Positions 1 through 40,300 of a stretch of DNA of 64,000 nucleotides are shown one piece after another. The notes under the pieces were generated by a model. It was not told where the DNA came from. It saw only the letters and a program-made list of their open reading frames with translations, and did no database searches. Made by a program: the position numbers and the translations under genes. Location of the stretch: positions 7,626,213 to 7,690,212 of the forward strand of contig NC_092574.1 in assembly GCF_037975245.1 (NCBI RefSeq), in the 5' to 3' direction. Numbering within the stretch: position 1 is the first letter of the stretch; the number at the start of each line of letters is the position of its first letter. The stretch is from Apostichopus japonicus (taxonomy: Eukaryota; Echinodermata; Holothuroidea; Aspidochirotida; Stichopodidae).

Positions 1-141
1 AAGTTTGTTTTTAATATTTTCCTAACTTTTTGAAAGCTTTAACTTCATAGATGGTACATTAATGATGACTTTTTCATAATATGTGATTCACTAATCACAC
101 AATTAAGTCAACCTTACCACAGCTATGGGACATAAACTCAC

Positions 142-13917
<13,776 letters not shown>

Positions 13918-14078
13918 TTTAGAGCAATAAATGTCAGCTCAAGGGTGCCTGCTCTTCATACCATCATCTATATATAGTTTGTTACTGTCTCTTTGATTCT
14001 GTAGAGTTAATAGAGAACAATGTTTAGTAACTGCAGTGGTCGTATTATTACTATGCAAGAATAGATAAAAAGAACAAA

Positions 14079-14309
14079 GTGGCTATTTTTACGACTAGGA
14101 GTAACAATAATTTCCGGTTACGCATGCGCAGTTGCTTTAACGTGGCTATTTTTACGACCAGGAGTAACAATAATTTCCGGTTAGGGTTAGGGTTTAGGGT
14201 TACCCCTACTGAATGCGCAGTTGCTTTATTTACTTAACTGTGCATGTGTAACCAGAAATTCGCCGATGTCGTAAGAATAGTTTATACTCCTGGTCGTAAG
14301 AATAGCCAC
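14079..14309. repeat. Palindromic repeat (MITE-like) upstream of the unnamed gene
   Basis: A 24-base unit (GTGGCTATTTTTACGAC...AGGAGT) occurs directly at 14079-14102 and 14142-14165 and inverted at 14286-14309. The direct copies continue into ACAATAATTTCCGGTTA and GCGCAGTTGCTTTA. The copy near 14179-14202 contains three TTAGGG-like telomeric words. It ends about 160 bp upstream of the ATG at 13917, so it lies in or near the promoter. Confidence 0.75.
14120..14131. promoter_or_regulatory. NRF1-like site
   Basis: ACGCATGCGCAG matches the palindromic NRF1 consensus (YGCGCAYGCGCR) closely. It lies 203 bp upstream of the start codon at 13917 and is a plausible promoter element of the unnamed minus-strand gene. 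It also lies inside the palindromic repeat, so it may simply have come with that repeat. Confidence 0.45.
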
Positions 14310-14707
14310 GGCCTAAAAAGAATTCCCTACAATTTGCTGATCATGCAGATGGAGTTAGGAATATTGATGATCATATAATGTGTTCTTCTGCAAATGTGAT
14401 ATATCTATAACAAGATAGATCTAGGCCTAGGCTACAATGGATTTGGGGATAAACTAGACATTTTTTTACTTTGGGTAGAATCCCCTAGATTAGGGGTAAA
14501 ATTTGATCATTCTAAACATCAAACTAAATATTTTATGCTGGCCTAAAATGAATTGGGATTAAGTTACATTTGCTGTTAGGCCTAAATAATTTGCAAAATG
14601 TTGATACAATTTTAGATACAACGTTAGCCAGCTCAGGTTTTTAAATTAGATCCCTGTGGTAATGACCTTACTATCAGGTTTGTCCTTGCAAAAATATTGG
14701 TCCTATA

Positions 14708-15307
14708 TTCAACTTAGTACTGTAGTAGTAGTAGTAAGTTGAGTCTCGTCTATCCGACATGCTCAGTGATTAACCTCCGCCACGTATCACGATCTTGCGC
14801 AAGGTTTATTGCTTCTTCGAAATTGTTAATATTAATGTCCTTGAATTGCGATATTATTTTTCCAAGTAATGTAGTCATGCACGGGCCTTCCAACTGGTTT
14901 AGCAGTATGTCTCAGTGCTTCTCTTAAAGCAACCTTTGCTGGAGCGTCCTCTTGAAGTCTTGCTACATGACCAAAAAATCTCAATCTTCTATGTGCGACT
15001 ATCGATGACCAAGGTGTTTGGTTGGTTTCGTTGTAGAGCTCATCATTTGATAACCAATTATTATTGGTCCATCTAATGTTGAGAATATTTCGAAGTAGTC
15101 TCCTTTGAACAGTGTCAATTTTGCGATCAAGATCCTTCATTGTGCCCCACAGTTTGCAATTGTACAAAAAAATACTCTTTAATAAAGTCTCAAAGATCCT
15201 AAGCTTAATTTTCCGGCTTATGTTTTTGCTTTTAAAAATGCTTGACAGTGTGTTGAAAGCACCGTTGGTTATACCAATTCTTCTGTTAATGTCTTCTTCT
15301 TCTTGTC
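14708..15307 (-). mobile_element. 5'-truncated non-LTR retrotransposon (LINE) 3' end
   Basis: Minus-strand translation gives the C-terminal tail of a LINE reverse transcriptase ORF: INRRIGITNGAF, then KIDTVQRRLLRNILNIRW, then a LRFFGHVARL motif typical of RTE/Jockey/CR1-like pol proteins. The 3' end carries a TAC/TAG microsatellite-like tail (14720-14735). The insert is flanked by a 16-bp target-site duplication, AAATATTGGTCCTATA, at 14692-14707 and 15308-15323. Only about 0.6 kb remains, so it is a dead 5'-truncated copy. Confidence 0.88.
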
Positions 15308-16023
15308 AAATATTGGTCCTATAGTATTATACTAATAATATAACTAAGATTAGCTTAGTCTACACCTGACTTACAGTTACATTTTCACACAGTAACAATT
15401 GACACTACCTACTGAAGTGAATGCTATATCAATGCCAATTGGCTTTACTTAGCCAAATAACATTAACAACCCTCACGGAAAGTTTTTCTAGCCTTGATTG
15501 CGTTTACAATGGGAGTGCAAATTACGTGATGTGAGAATTGGAACTTACAGAAAAGCTTGGCTGTTAACTTTTATAACTCTTAGATGTACAATAACCATCC
15601 CTTTTCCCCAAAGAGCAAATACTACCTGTAGGCAGTGTAGTGTACTCAATTCACCAGCGCAGCGCACCACTGTGAAAATAAGGTCGGACTTCACAATGTA
15701 AACTACTGTACTATCATCAGTTTCCCCTCCACAGAATTACTGTCTTGCCACAACTGTGTGTATGTTCAGCACCAATTGTGCGAAATAAGATCCCTAAAGT
15801 TTCTGCATGCGAACTGCATAAAGGTCTGTAATGGTAAGATCTCTACTTCCTTTCACATGTTAAAAAGTCACCAACTTAGCATCGATCACCATTCTAACAA
15901 TAATACACATAAATATGTGTAAAAAAGTCGTATTCTCACCTTTAGTTAAGGATAATGCGGTAGATTTCTAATATAAAATATCAGCCAGACCCCATCGTAC
16001 AATGGAAGAGGCACACGCGTATC

Positions 16024-16036
16024 GTTGCTAGGGAAC
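16024..16036. promoter_or_regulatory. RFX X-box-like motif
   Basis: GTTGCTAGGGAAC fits the RFX X-box pattern (GTTNCC/T, short spacer, RGNAAC). It lies 2.1 kb upstream of the ATG of the unnamed gene. It is weak evidence for a ciliary promoter; a single motif in 64 kb can occur by chance. Confidence 0.25.
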
Positions 16037-16275
16037 CAATTGATAAGTTTTGAGTTACGTGCACTCCCAGTTCAATTTCTATGCGTGCACTTCATGCTAG
16101 CATATCCAGGCATTGTTAGAGCAAGTTATTAGGAGTAGGCAAGTTTACCCAATTTTTCACTAATGTGAACACTGGTAAAGTTGAGAACCATCCTTTATAA
16201 TTGGACATTGAAGAGTGATCACATAAAAATTATATATATCTCAGTAAGAGAGAAACCTTTGAGGGTAATGCCGTT

Positions 16276-16744
16276 CAGGGGCGTAGGAACCGCGAGGGGG
16301 GGGGGCACTGAGGGCACGTGCCCCCACTTTTTTCCAAAATAGCAAATGTGTCCTACTGGCAAATGAAGAACTGTCTTTTGGATATCTTAAGCCTTTGTTA
16401 ATTTAATATTTTATTTTAATTATTTATTTTTAGTCTGTACATGCTATTTTTAAAATGGCATCCCATATCTTTTCGTAGCACGGTTAACAATAAACAATCT
16501 CAATAAATAGTATTGATAGCATACTAACACATCAGATATGGCTGGTGTGTATCGGTTTATAGCATATCGAGTGGTAGTTGTGCCATGGAATGAGAAATCG
16601 CCCCTCTGATGTTGTGCCCTCCCCCCCCGGGTATACGTATACAAATACGTATACCCTCCCCCCCCCCGAGGGGCGGAATGATACTTCCGCCCCTCCACAT
16701 TTTTCACTGGGGGGGCTGGCGCCCCCCCGGTTCCTAAGCCCTTG
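16276..16744. mobile_element. Dispersed repeat with inverted ends (related to 60798-61150)
   Basis: Ends read CAGGGGCGTAGGAACCG on the left and the inverse of CAAGGGCTTAGGAACCG on the right. The right 80 bp share GGAATGATACTTCCGCCCC, then a TTTTTCACTGGGG tract and GGTTCCTA with the element at 60798-61150. There is no coding capacity and no target-site duplication visible here. It contains long G/C homopolymers and a 12-bp perfect hairpin at 16629-16656. Confidence 0.6.
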
Positions 16745-17920
16745 TACTTAACCAAATAAATTGAAGTCGGAAAGGAATCCATTCATAACTTCAATTGTCC
16801 CAAATATCACAGTAATGGAATTGTAACATAAAGATATATCATAGCGTTGAAGAGATTTGAAGAAGATAAAAATACATAAGTAAGGATTTATCTTTAGAAG
16901 TTTTAATTAAAACAGAATTTACGAAAGATAGTTCAAAACAAAAGGCTTCCTAACACAATTTAAAGAGGAAAATAATAAAATTATTTTCAAAGAGGGAATA
17001 TTATTCTGGTTCTTCAAGCGTGTACGACTGGATTTGCAGCTTCCTGTGACGTAACTATATATACCAGTGCGATACAAATACGTATACACACCGAATCGAA
17101 TAGATGTACAGTTAAAGGGGCTACACAATGGATCCAGACAAGCAATTAATGTCAGACGCCCTCTATTTTTCTCCAACTTCTGATTCCGTCTGATTAAGTT
17201 TTGTACCATTGTGTGAGTGGGGGGGGGGGGGGGAGCGAAAGGTACTGTTTCACCTCAATCATAGTAGAATGACTGTGGAATGCTGTAGAGACCTTGATGT
17301 TTTTGTTATTGGAGAACGCCAAGGGAGAACTTTGTTATATGTACTGCTTGGAATGACCTGTTATAATATGTAGTGTCGGACATGTGGGTAATTTTTACAC
17401 ACATTGAAGGTTCACCTCTGCACTGTGGGTAACACAAATTCATAAATTTTCAGATCGGTCAAGTGCAAATGATGTGATGCTGATTTATATGTTATTTTCA
17501 CTGATGTAATGCATATTGTGCGCTGCAACATTTATTTCTTATTTACTTTGAGATTGTTCATTGTGAACAGTGCTACAAAAAGATATGGGATGCCATCTTA
17601 AAAATAGCATGCACAGACTAAAAATTTTTAATCTTTTAGTCTGGCTATTGATAAAGGGCATACTCAGTATCCAAATGGTCTTTGTATATCCCACCCAAGA
17701 CGCTTTCAGTGATCATGATATAGGCCTATATGAACTAAAGCCATTTTACCTGGTACTAGTTTTCATCAATTCACAGCTTCAAAAACATTCCAAAGGTATC
17801 ACATTCCAAAGATAAATTAACAAGACTATAATCGGCAAGTAAAGAGTTCCCTTTTTATTTTGGAATCAAATCACAGACCAACTACTGAGATTGACTTCCT
17901 GAAAGAATTGAGTAATTTGC
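16745..17920. other. Intergenic, nothing recognised
   Basis: AT-rich sequence with a G-run near 17219-17234. ORFs are short and unsupported. The word CAAATACGTATACACAC near 17080 echoes the hairpin arm at 16645-16656. Confidence 0.5.
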
Positions 17921-17989
17921 CCTTCCAAATAGGTTACATTCAATCGACTACAACTAAGAGTAAGGGGGCGGGGGGTTCAAAATGGTGGA

Positions 17990-18290
17990 ATAATTTTTCT
18001 CTTTAGGATGCGTTTAAATTGACTGCTACTGGATAATCCCTTTGAACACTCCTGAATGTACTTGTGGTGGCTAATCCAAGGTAGTTAATATTTGCTTGGT
18101 CCAGTAGTAATTTTGTAGATTCCCTCCCACCCCCTCGCCCCCCCCCCAATCCAATCACAGGAGTGCCCCTGTATTTGTGGTGGCTAATCCAAGGTAGTTA
18201 ATAATTGAATGCTCGGGTGGTAATTGTGTACATTCCCTTCCTAACCTCTCCCACACCCCCCATCCCCATCACAGGAAATGCCCCTGATTC
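17990..18290. repeat. Two-copy tandem repeat, about 112-bp period
   Basis: GTGGTGGCTAATCCAAGGTA occurs at about 18064 and again 112 bp later. The flanking C-rich and ATCACAGGA words repeat as well. It is intergenic, with no coding capacity. Confidence 0.7.
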
Positions 18291-18474
18291 TTTGACTTAT
18301 AGTGTGATATAAAAAGCAAGACCAAAACAGAGCATCTTTCCCCCTCCATATATTTCCATACACACATATGACTGGTCATATCATTTCGGTTCATACTGGT
18401 TTCTTCCAGCTTGATTCTATTTGAAGCACACCATACACATAAGACCCAAATCACAACTTCAAACACACACATAC

Positions 18475-18669
18475 AAATATATGTGTGTATATATATAATG
18501 TATATACCTATGTACGTTTATATATACATATTTATAATATATATATATATGTACGTACATGTACATATGTATACATCTATATATACATCTATATATATAC
18601 ATATATATCTATATATATATACATAAACATCTATATATATATATATATCTATATATATATACATAAACA

Positions 18670-18720
<51 letters not shown>
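18475..18720. repeat. TA-rich microsatellite
   Basis: ATATAC/ATATCT/(TA)n tract ending in about 50 bp of pure TA. ORFs through it are Tyr-Ile repeats and not genes. Confidence 0.95.
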
Positions 18721-18722
<2 letters not shown>

Positions 18723-19669
18723 GTGATACTTGTTGTATTGTAATAACCCACAATTGAATATGCATATAGATGTTGTGACCACTTAAGTCATGATGGAGAC
18801 CAACAACTTTAAACATTTTTAAGTACAAAAAAAAATAATATATATATTAATATATATATAAGAGTTTTATTTCAGATGTTTCTCTTATTATAGCAGGTGA
18901 AAGGTTTAGACTAAAAGCAGGATGGGGAGTCATTTCTAAAGACAATGTCTAGTTTGGATCAGGGGGGATGTCCGTCTCCCAAGGTCACACAAAAACTCAA
19001 AAGCAGTTAGTAACACAACCTTGCATTTTAATGAAAGTATAGACCTAACACCTAGCCTAAGTATTCAACAGGATGAACCATTAGACATCTAAAATAAGAA
19101 AATAAATACAAATTTCTGGGCAAGGCAAGGACGCCTTCAATGACCACACCCTCTCCTTTATAGAAATAAAGAAGAAGTTCTTCAATCGGCCATTGACATT
19201 GAGTGTGCATCCCAAACAGAATTTTCAACTGTCCAACTATCACCGCAATATTTGAAATGAACTTCAAACTGCTGAAGCTGAATCAGCTACGTTCTTGTGT
19301 ATTTGAGCGGGGGGGGGGGGTTCGTGTTTACTTGAATCGACTCGGAGAGCTAGATTTACTACCAACAGTTTCTCGTTCGAAAATTGACATTTCTTCTGTA
19401 CATGCACAGCGTGGAAACATTTTTCTTCCTAGCGAATTGACTAAAAGGGCGAAGATAAAGTTCACAGACGTTAACAAATATCATGTCAGCAATAAGAAAG
19501 GGAAAAAATGCTGAAACTCGTAGAAAAGAGGGAAACACTAGAATCATCTCTGGAAAAAAAAGACAATAAAAACACCTATCATTTGGAAAAGTTGTGGGTT
19601 AACATTTCTGGCTTTTCGACCAAAATTTATTCGGTAAAAAATGGTCAGGTCATTGCACAGTTGGATGTA

Positions 19670-19757
19670 TGTATATATATATATATATCTATATATATCT
19701 CTATATATATATATCTCTATATATATATATATATATCTATATATATATATATATATG

Positions 19758-19792
<35 letters not shown>

Positions 19793-19795
19793 TAT
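19670..19795. repeat. TA-rich microsatellite
   Basis: Second TATATC/(TA)n tract in the same intergenic region, with short perfect palindromes. Confidence 0.95.
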
Positions 19796-20029
19796 ATCCA
19801 ACAAATGTAATGTGCAAAAAATGTCTTTTTTTTTTCGTTTACGATTTTTATCATTTACTTTGCCTCGAGTTAGAGAAGATGCAGGATATATGGACTGAAG
19901 AACTACCTTTCATTAACCACTCTTTGTTCCATATAATAATATACGACATTCATTAATCAATATATACCGTTCAAAGACTGGAACAAATTTTTAATAACAG
20001 ATTTGTTCTGCAGAACAGCCTCAAGCAGA

Positions 20030-20100
20030 CAAATCAACCAAAAAATAGTCTAATATATGCAAATCAACCAAACAATAGTCTAATATATGCAAATCAAGAA
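20030..20100. repeat. Short tandem repeat, about 32 bp, 2-3 copies
   Basis: AAATCAACCAAANAATAGTC followed by TAATATATGC is repeated twice with a partial third copy. It lies downstream of UBE3A, possibly in or beyond its 3' UTR. Confidence 0.75.
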
Positions 20101-21008
20101 TGTGAAAACAATTGCATTGGATAATTCTGCAAATCGATTGCTTGATGCGTGTCATAATGATTTGAGAGAGAGAGAGTCGAAATTGTTTATCAACTGCAAA
20201 ATGCCCTTAGGTAAAAGCCAGAGGACCTGATGTTTTAATCCTAGCACACTGTTCCTGCTAGGATCAAAACGTGAGGCCTTGTTGACCTATTCATGCTAGG
20301 TAATTGAACAAGAATTTCTGCAGCAGAAGCTGAACTCAAATATTAATTGATCTTAACATTATCCTCTTGAGGTAATATGTTTCAAGCTCAGACTGTAACA
20401 ACAGGAACTGCTATGTGGACTTTTTCTTTTTTTTGGTAACAGGAGAAACAGATCCATCAAGGTATAAATATGTGATTTACTAGTGGCAACCGGCATCACA
20501 GGTTTGTGTTTCAAACCATGCAACATCACTGATTTATAAAAGTTGATAGTTACAATATTACAAACAGGCCTTTTTCTTCCAGTTGTTCTGATGTCCACTG
20601 TTCACACAGTTCATTATTTTGGAGAACTTTTTCTTGAACACACATACAAGTTCCTCAATCTCCCTTTTGAGTTCTATAATTTTTAATATTAATTACGCAT
20701 ATTAATATTAATTACAGTTAAATTAATTACACAAGTACACGACTGCAGGTTTTCTTCCGACAAGATTGTCTCGCAAATGTTTCTCTGTTTCATAGCTGAG
20801 TGTAAGCAGGCAGTGTTTATGTTATTTATCTTAGTTTTCTTCTTCATCTTCTTCTTCTTCTCATTTCTTTTTTGGCAATTGTGATCTTTCTCACCAATGT
20901 TACATAGATATTTCTGGTACTTCTTAGATCATATCTATGTGCTGACCACAAAATAAAAATATATTTTGGCTATTTCAGGACGAAAAGGAAGCAAACTGTT
21001 TGTTGATT

Positions 21009-35254
<14,246 letters not shown>

Positions 35255-36007
35255 GTGCGCTCAACCACACAGTGGTTTTAGCTTTCTATGATTCGAAAAG
35301 AATAACGCAGGCTCTGCTACATTCATTGCTAGTGTACTTGCACCGTACCTTTCTCCGATCGACAGAACCGTCAAAACAAATTTGGCAATAGCGTCAACGG
35401 AAGCTTAGAACGAACAGTCAAAGTAAAAACAACACTGATAATGCTGAAACATGCGGTGGAAATAGGATATTGCACAAACTAATTGTGATAGTTATAACCT
35501 GACTATCGGCAATAAGGAGAATATATGTAAAATATCTAACATCTCTAACGAAAGGTCCCCATTTTACCATGAAACTTCAAAGTTGCGAAAAGCAATTCTT
35601 TTCTTGTAGCCCGGCGTTTTCCACAATATTGTTTACCTGTTCTCGGTTTTGATCGTTACAAACATTATCTGGTTTTTGCACTAAGTTCAAACAAACAATT
35701 CTAGGCTTCCGTATTCATCACTCCCACGCAGGTTTTCCAGGCCATGCATGGGATTCTCTTCACTGTTAAATACATTTATTTTATTATTTATTTTAAATAT
35801 TGTTTATTTTATTTAAACTTTATTAAATTGAGGGTGACTCTGAAAGCCTGGCTTATCTTCCCCGAGGCACTCAGTTACAAAGACAAATAAAGAATTGTAG
35901 TAGAATCAAACAAAAGTTTGATTGGTCATTGCATGTGGAGCAGAGGCTGATCATTCAGTGGACAGGGCCACCAAGATCCACCCCACCACGTAATGTTCAG
36001 CTCCCAG
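35255..36007. promoter_or_regulatory. Presumed UBE3A 5' flank
   Basis: Sequence upstream of the UBE3A start codon, between it and the hAT-like repeat. I see no TATA box or clear CpG-rich core. RFC3 starts in the opposite direction at 37382, so the 2.1-kb gap may hold two promoters. Confidence 0.35.
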
Positions 36008-36754
36008 CAGTGGCGTCGCCACTCGCCAAGGGGGGGGGGTGGGTCCTGTGGGCACGTTCCTCCCACAAATACCGTGCCCCGGGTCCCCCAAATGCGAGTT
36101 GTAGTGTTAAACAAATACTCAAATAAAAACTTTTTTTACAAAGGACGAAACGTACTTGTTCATCAGTTTAACTTCTTTCCACCGACCATCACAATAACCA
36201 GTTGATTTCTCACTAAACAAGGTCACAGAGGCCCAGGCGTTAACCGCTAGTGCTTAAACTTCACTACTTCCCCTGCATGAATTTAAATTTAATTTTTCAA
36301 CACTCTTCTCACGTTGTAAACTTTCCCCAAACCCTCTTGAGATGGAGGGGCTGATTGGTATGCTTTCGCCCCAACTATTCAAGCAGAAAACATCTTTTTG
36401 TTCTCTCATAGCGCCAAATTGCATCTTATGACCCTTAATTGTTTAAAAACATTATCAAAGCAAAGGGCCCGGGTTAATTTCCATGTATTTGTATAACTTT
36501 TTGATCCGCCTCAATTAAAAACATAAATATCGGACAGATTAAGCCCGAAAATTCTTGAACATAAAGTAATTACGTCAAGTTGGAAAATATAGCAACAGAT
36601 TGCATCTAAGGATCCTTAAGTTATCAAACATTCTCAATGAGGAGGGGGACACACCCTCCTCCAGGACGGCTTCAAAAAATAAACTCTGTGTCCCCTTCAA
36701 AAAGTCCTGTGCCCCCTTTGTCCCTCAAGACTGAAATGGCTGGCGACGCCACTG
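36008..36754. mobile_element. hAT-like non-autonomous element
   Basis: Perfect 14-bp terminal inverted repeats, CAGTGGCGTCGCCA, at 36008-36021 and 36741-36754. The interior of about 720 bp has no transposase. CAGTGGCG ends are typical of hAT-type elements. The flanking 8-mers GCTCCCAG and CACCCCAG agree at only five positions, so the target-site duplication is decayed or absent. It lies between the divergent UBE3A and RFC3 starts. Confidence 0.7.
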
Positions 36755-37381
36755 CACCCCAGGGGCCAGAATTGAATACGGCAAATCATATTTTTTTTTA
36801 AACACTACGACATTTTACGTATTCAGTGGTTGTTACAACAGATATGTGGCCTCCTGTTACTCAATTATAATACTTGTGGTAGAACCAATATCGTGCCATA
36901 GGATTTAAAATGTGTGTGGGTTGGAGAGTCGATAGGTAGGAATTACATGTGTCGTACCGAAGGGCCAGATACGACTGAAGGATTTCTAAGGGGGAGTTGT
37001 GTGGACCGTGATGTCGTTGGAGCCAATTCCTATATAGGGGTCTAGAGGTCGTTCCCCAGAAAAATGGTGCATTTTGATGAAGGTCTTTGATAGGGAAATC
37101 CCTGTAACACTAGAATTATCTCGAGACCGTTTGAAATAAAATACTTCCTTCTTTGCTATTTGAAAATAGTGTCGCTGATGAAAGAATTAATGTCGATTGT
37201 GCCCGCTAACTTCGAGTCATTTTTCCCGCGTAAAAGCAAATTGGGCTTATATGCTGCCCTGCTTATGTGAATGATATTCATATGTATATCTATGTTAAAA
37301 ATCGACGGGCACATAATAACGATAGCATTTTGGTAAAGTAACATAGCCCAGGCAATAGAAAGCTCCACTGATTCTTTCAAC

Positions 37382-40300
37382 ATGAGTTTCTGGGTAGATA
37401 AGCATCGTCCAAAACTCCTTGGAAAACTAGATTACCACAAGGAACAGGCAGCAAAACTGAAGAAGCTTGTAAGGAAATAAAAGGGATCACCATAGCCTAG
37501 GCTATTTTCTACGGCTACTGTAGCCTGGTCCTAGTCTAGGCGAAACTAGGCAGTAGGGGCCTAGGCTAGGCCTAGGTTATACTACTCGTTAGGCCTATTC
37601 TAGCAGCTTATGCCACTTAACATGAACAGTATAAATGAATGCAGTTCATCTGGGAGGGGGAAATCAAACTATACTTACCTTCCCTCGGAAGCAGTAAGGG
37701 GAAATTACAAGTTTTTATTATTTTAATAAACATAAGCAAATGTTTGATTGGATTCAAAGTTAACTGTACAACAAACTACCTTATAGTTATGTTATGCTTT
37801 GCATTTATAGGTATCAACAGGTGATTTCCCCCACCTGTTGGTGTATGGCCCATCGGGTGCTGGGAAGAAGACCCGCATTATGTGCATTCTGAAGGAGCTC
37901 TACGGGCCAGGTGTGGAACGATTGAGAATAGAACATCAAACCTTCACAGTAAGTTGTATTTATGAAGTCCCTCAGACTTAATACAATGTCCAGTTAACTC
38001 ACAGTAGACTACCTAAGAACAAACTGGAAACAGAATTCCATTTTTTGTACAAATCTGGACATTGATTTCTACAGCACTGTATGAGCTGTTTCACAAAAGC
38101 AGGTCATCTCGCATTGTTGATCTTATCTGCTATCTACCTAGTCATGAGGTAACTAGTTAGATTTTTGTTTTCTGTGCTCATCGCCCAGCACCAAATCTTG
38201 CCAAAGTCACTGTTCATATGTTCACAAGTAAAACAAAAATTTGTTTGCTTTTGTCCGTCTGATTTTTTACTATATCAGTAAAAGAAGAAAGGTATCATGT
38301 TATGTATTGAATTTTCATTTCATAGTCAGTGATTGAACTGTTTCAGGGCACTGCCTTAAACAGGTTATTTCATTTGACTCACTGGGTGAAATTTCTGATC
38401 CAACAGTGCCATAATGTCCCAGTTCATTAGTTTGGTCTAGTCAAGATTTCAAGAAACTGATTTGGAAATATTGTCTTTGATGTTATATTTTTTCCATCAT
38501 CACTGAACTTTTCTGGTGAAAATGAAGCAGCTTTGCGATGCTCTAATATATACTGAAATTTCTTTATTTCCATCACTCTAAATATTGCTAACATTGTTTC
38601 CATTTTGCCTTCACACAGACACCCTCTAAAAGAAAAGTGGAAATATCCACGGTGGCGAGTAACTTCCATATTGAGGTCAACCCGAGGTAAGGAACAAGTT
38701 TAGTGGAAAAGTTTGGAAATTACACAAATTTGAATGCTTAGTGCACAGACGGGTATATATATTTATCGAAGGGGGTTGGGGGAAGTTTTAATGGGAGGAT
38801 TTATGAGGGGGTGTATGATATATATGTTAACTGGAAACATGCTGTCCTTTGGAAGGAGCTAAATGTAAGTAGTTGTTCATAATGTGTATGGGAGGTGCGA
38901 ATATAATTTAGAAGAGAGTTTTTAGGTAAATTAAGAGATTTGAGGAGTTAATAGTAAAGAAAGAAAATAATCAGGGACATCAAAGCTGTGACTAGCTAAA
39001 CCCGTAATTTATTGTCTAGTCAAGAATTTGTTCTCATTTTAACTTTCAAGTGATGCAGGGATTTATGACAGAATTGTGATCCAGGAACTGATTAAGACGA
39101 CGGCATCGACGCAACAGTTGGAGACGGGAAGCATGAAAGACTTCAAAGGTATGGCGACGTGTGACCCTTGACCTACAGTATGTCAGTTGTGGTTGCAAGG
39201 TGGAAAATATCAACATTTAATAATAATGATAATAATATATAACATTGATATAGCGCCTAATATAAAAGCTTCTAAACGCTTGACAAAGGAACATAGAAAC
39301 AAACATTAAGAAGGAAAAAAAGAAGGGAAAAAAAATTTGTGGGGTGAGGGGGTGGGGTAGGGAGGGGGGGCTGATTAGTAGTGCATATGAACATCAAGTT
39401 AGATTATAGTGTTATTGTTTATTAACCTCAAGTATGAGTATAATTGTAGGGATCAAGCATACATCTTTTATCATAAACTAGAGCTTTCTGTTTGTTTGTT
39501 TATTATTCACCATTTTTCCTTCCATTCTCTTCGGATCGACCTTCAGTCGTCCTCTTGACTGAGGTAGACAGACTCACAAAGGAGGCGCAGCACGGACTCC
39601 GTCGGACCATGGAAAAGTACACATCCACCTGTCGTCTGATCCTCTGCTGTAACTCGACCAGTAAGGTCATCCCTGCCATCCGAAGCCGTTGCCTGGGAGT
39701 GAGAGTCGCCGCCCCCTCGGAGACGGAGGTGAGAGCCTCGATAGTTACCTCAAAGTATCAGGATAGGGAAGACAAACGAAAAGGAAGATATTTTTAGGAA
39801 AAATGATTATCTCAGTTATTTGTCAACTGTAAAACGGTGACATCATTCGCAAAAACTGTTCACATGTAATGTTTCTATCAGTGGGTAAAGTGGGACTTTT
39901 ATTGAATTGTTCGGTGATAAATTAGTTAAAGGTGCTGATTGTTTAGCACAAAAAACCAAAGCAGGTAAACCTTTTTATCAGGTCCATTACCTTTCCATAG
40001 GGAAGCATTAAATATTGTCCACAAAAGGTACAGTTCACTCCTGATGAAGCAGCCAATTACAAATATCTGCCCCGATTCTGCTATGCAAAGTAGGTTAGGC
40101 TAGATACCTCACCTGTGTTAAATGTCATGGACCAACAGTTGCTTAACCATTGATGTTTCTATTGGAAAGTATCAAACAGACTAAATCTACATTTGATACA
40201 TCTGTTGTACAGACCGTGTTTCTATATAGGTAAAGAAATTTACTGGCATCTTTCTCAGTCGTGGACAATATTTGACTAGTGTTGTATTAGTTACTACAAC

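Noticed and set aside
14179-14202. Telomere or large interstitial telomeric repeat
   Set aside because: Only three degenerate TTAGGG words inside a palindromic repeat; far too short.
18411-18757. Tyr-Ile repeat ORFs
   Set aside because: Translation of TA-rich microsatellite.
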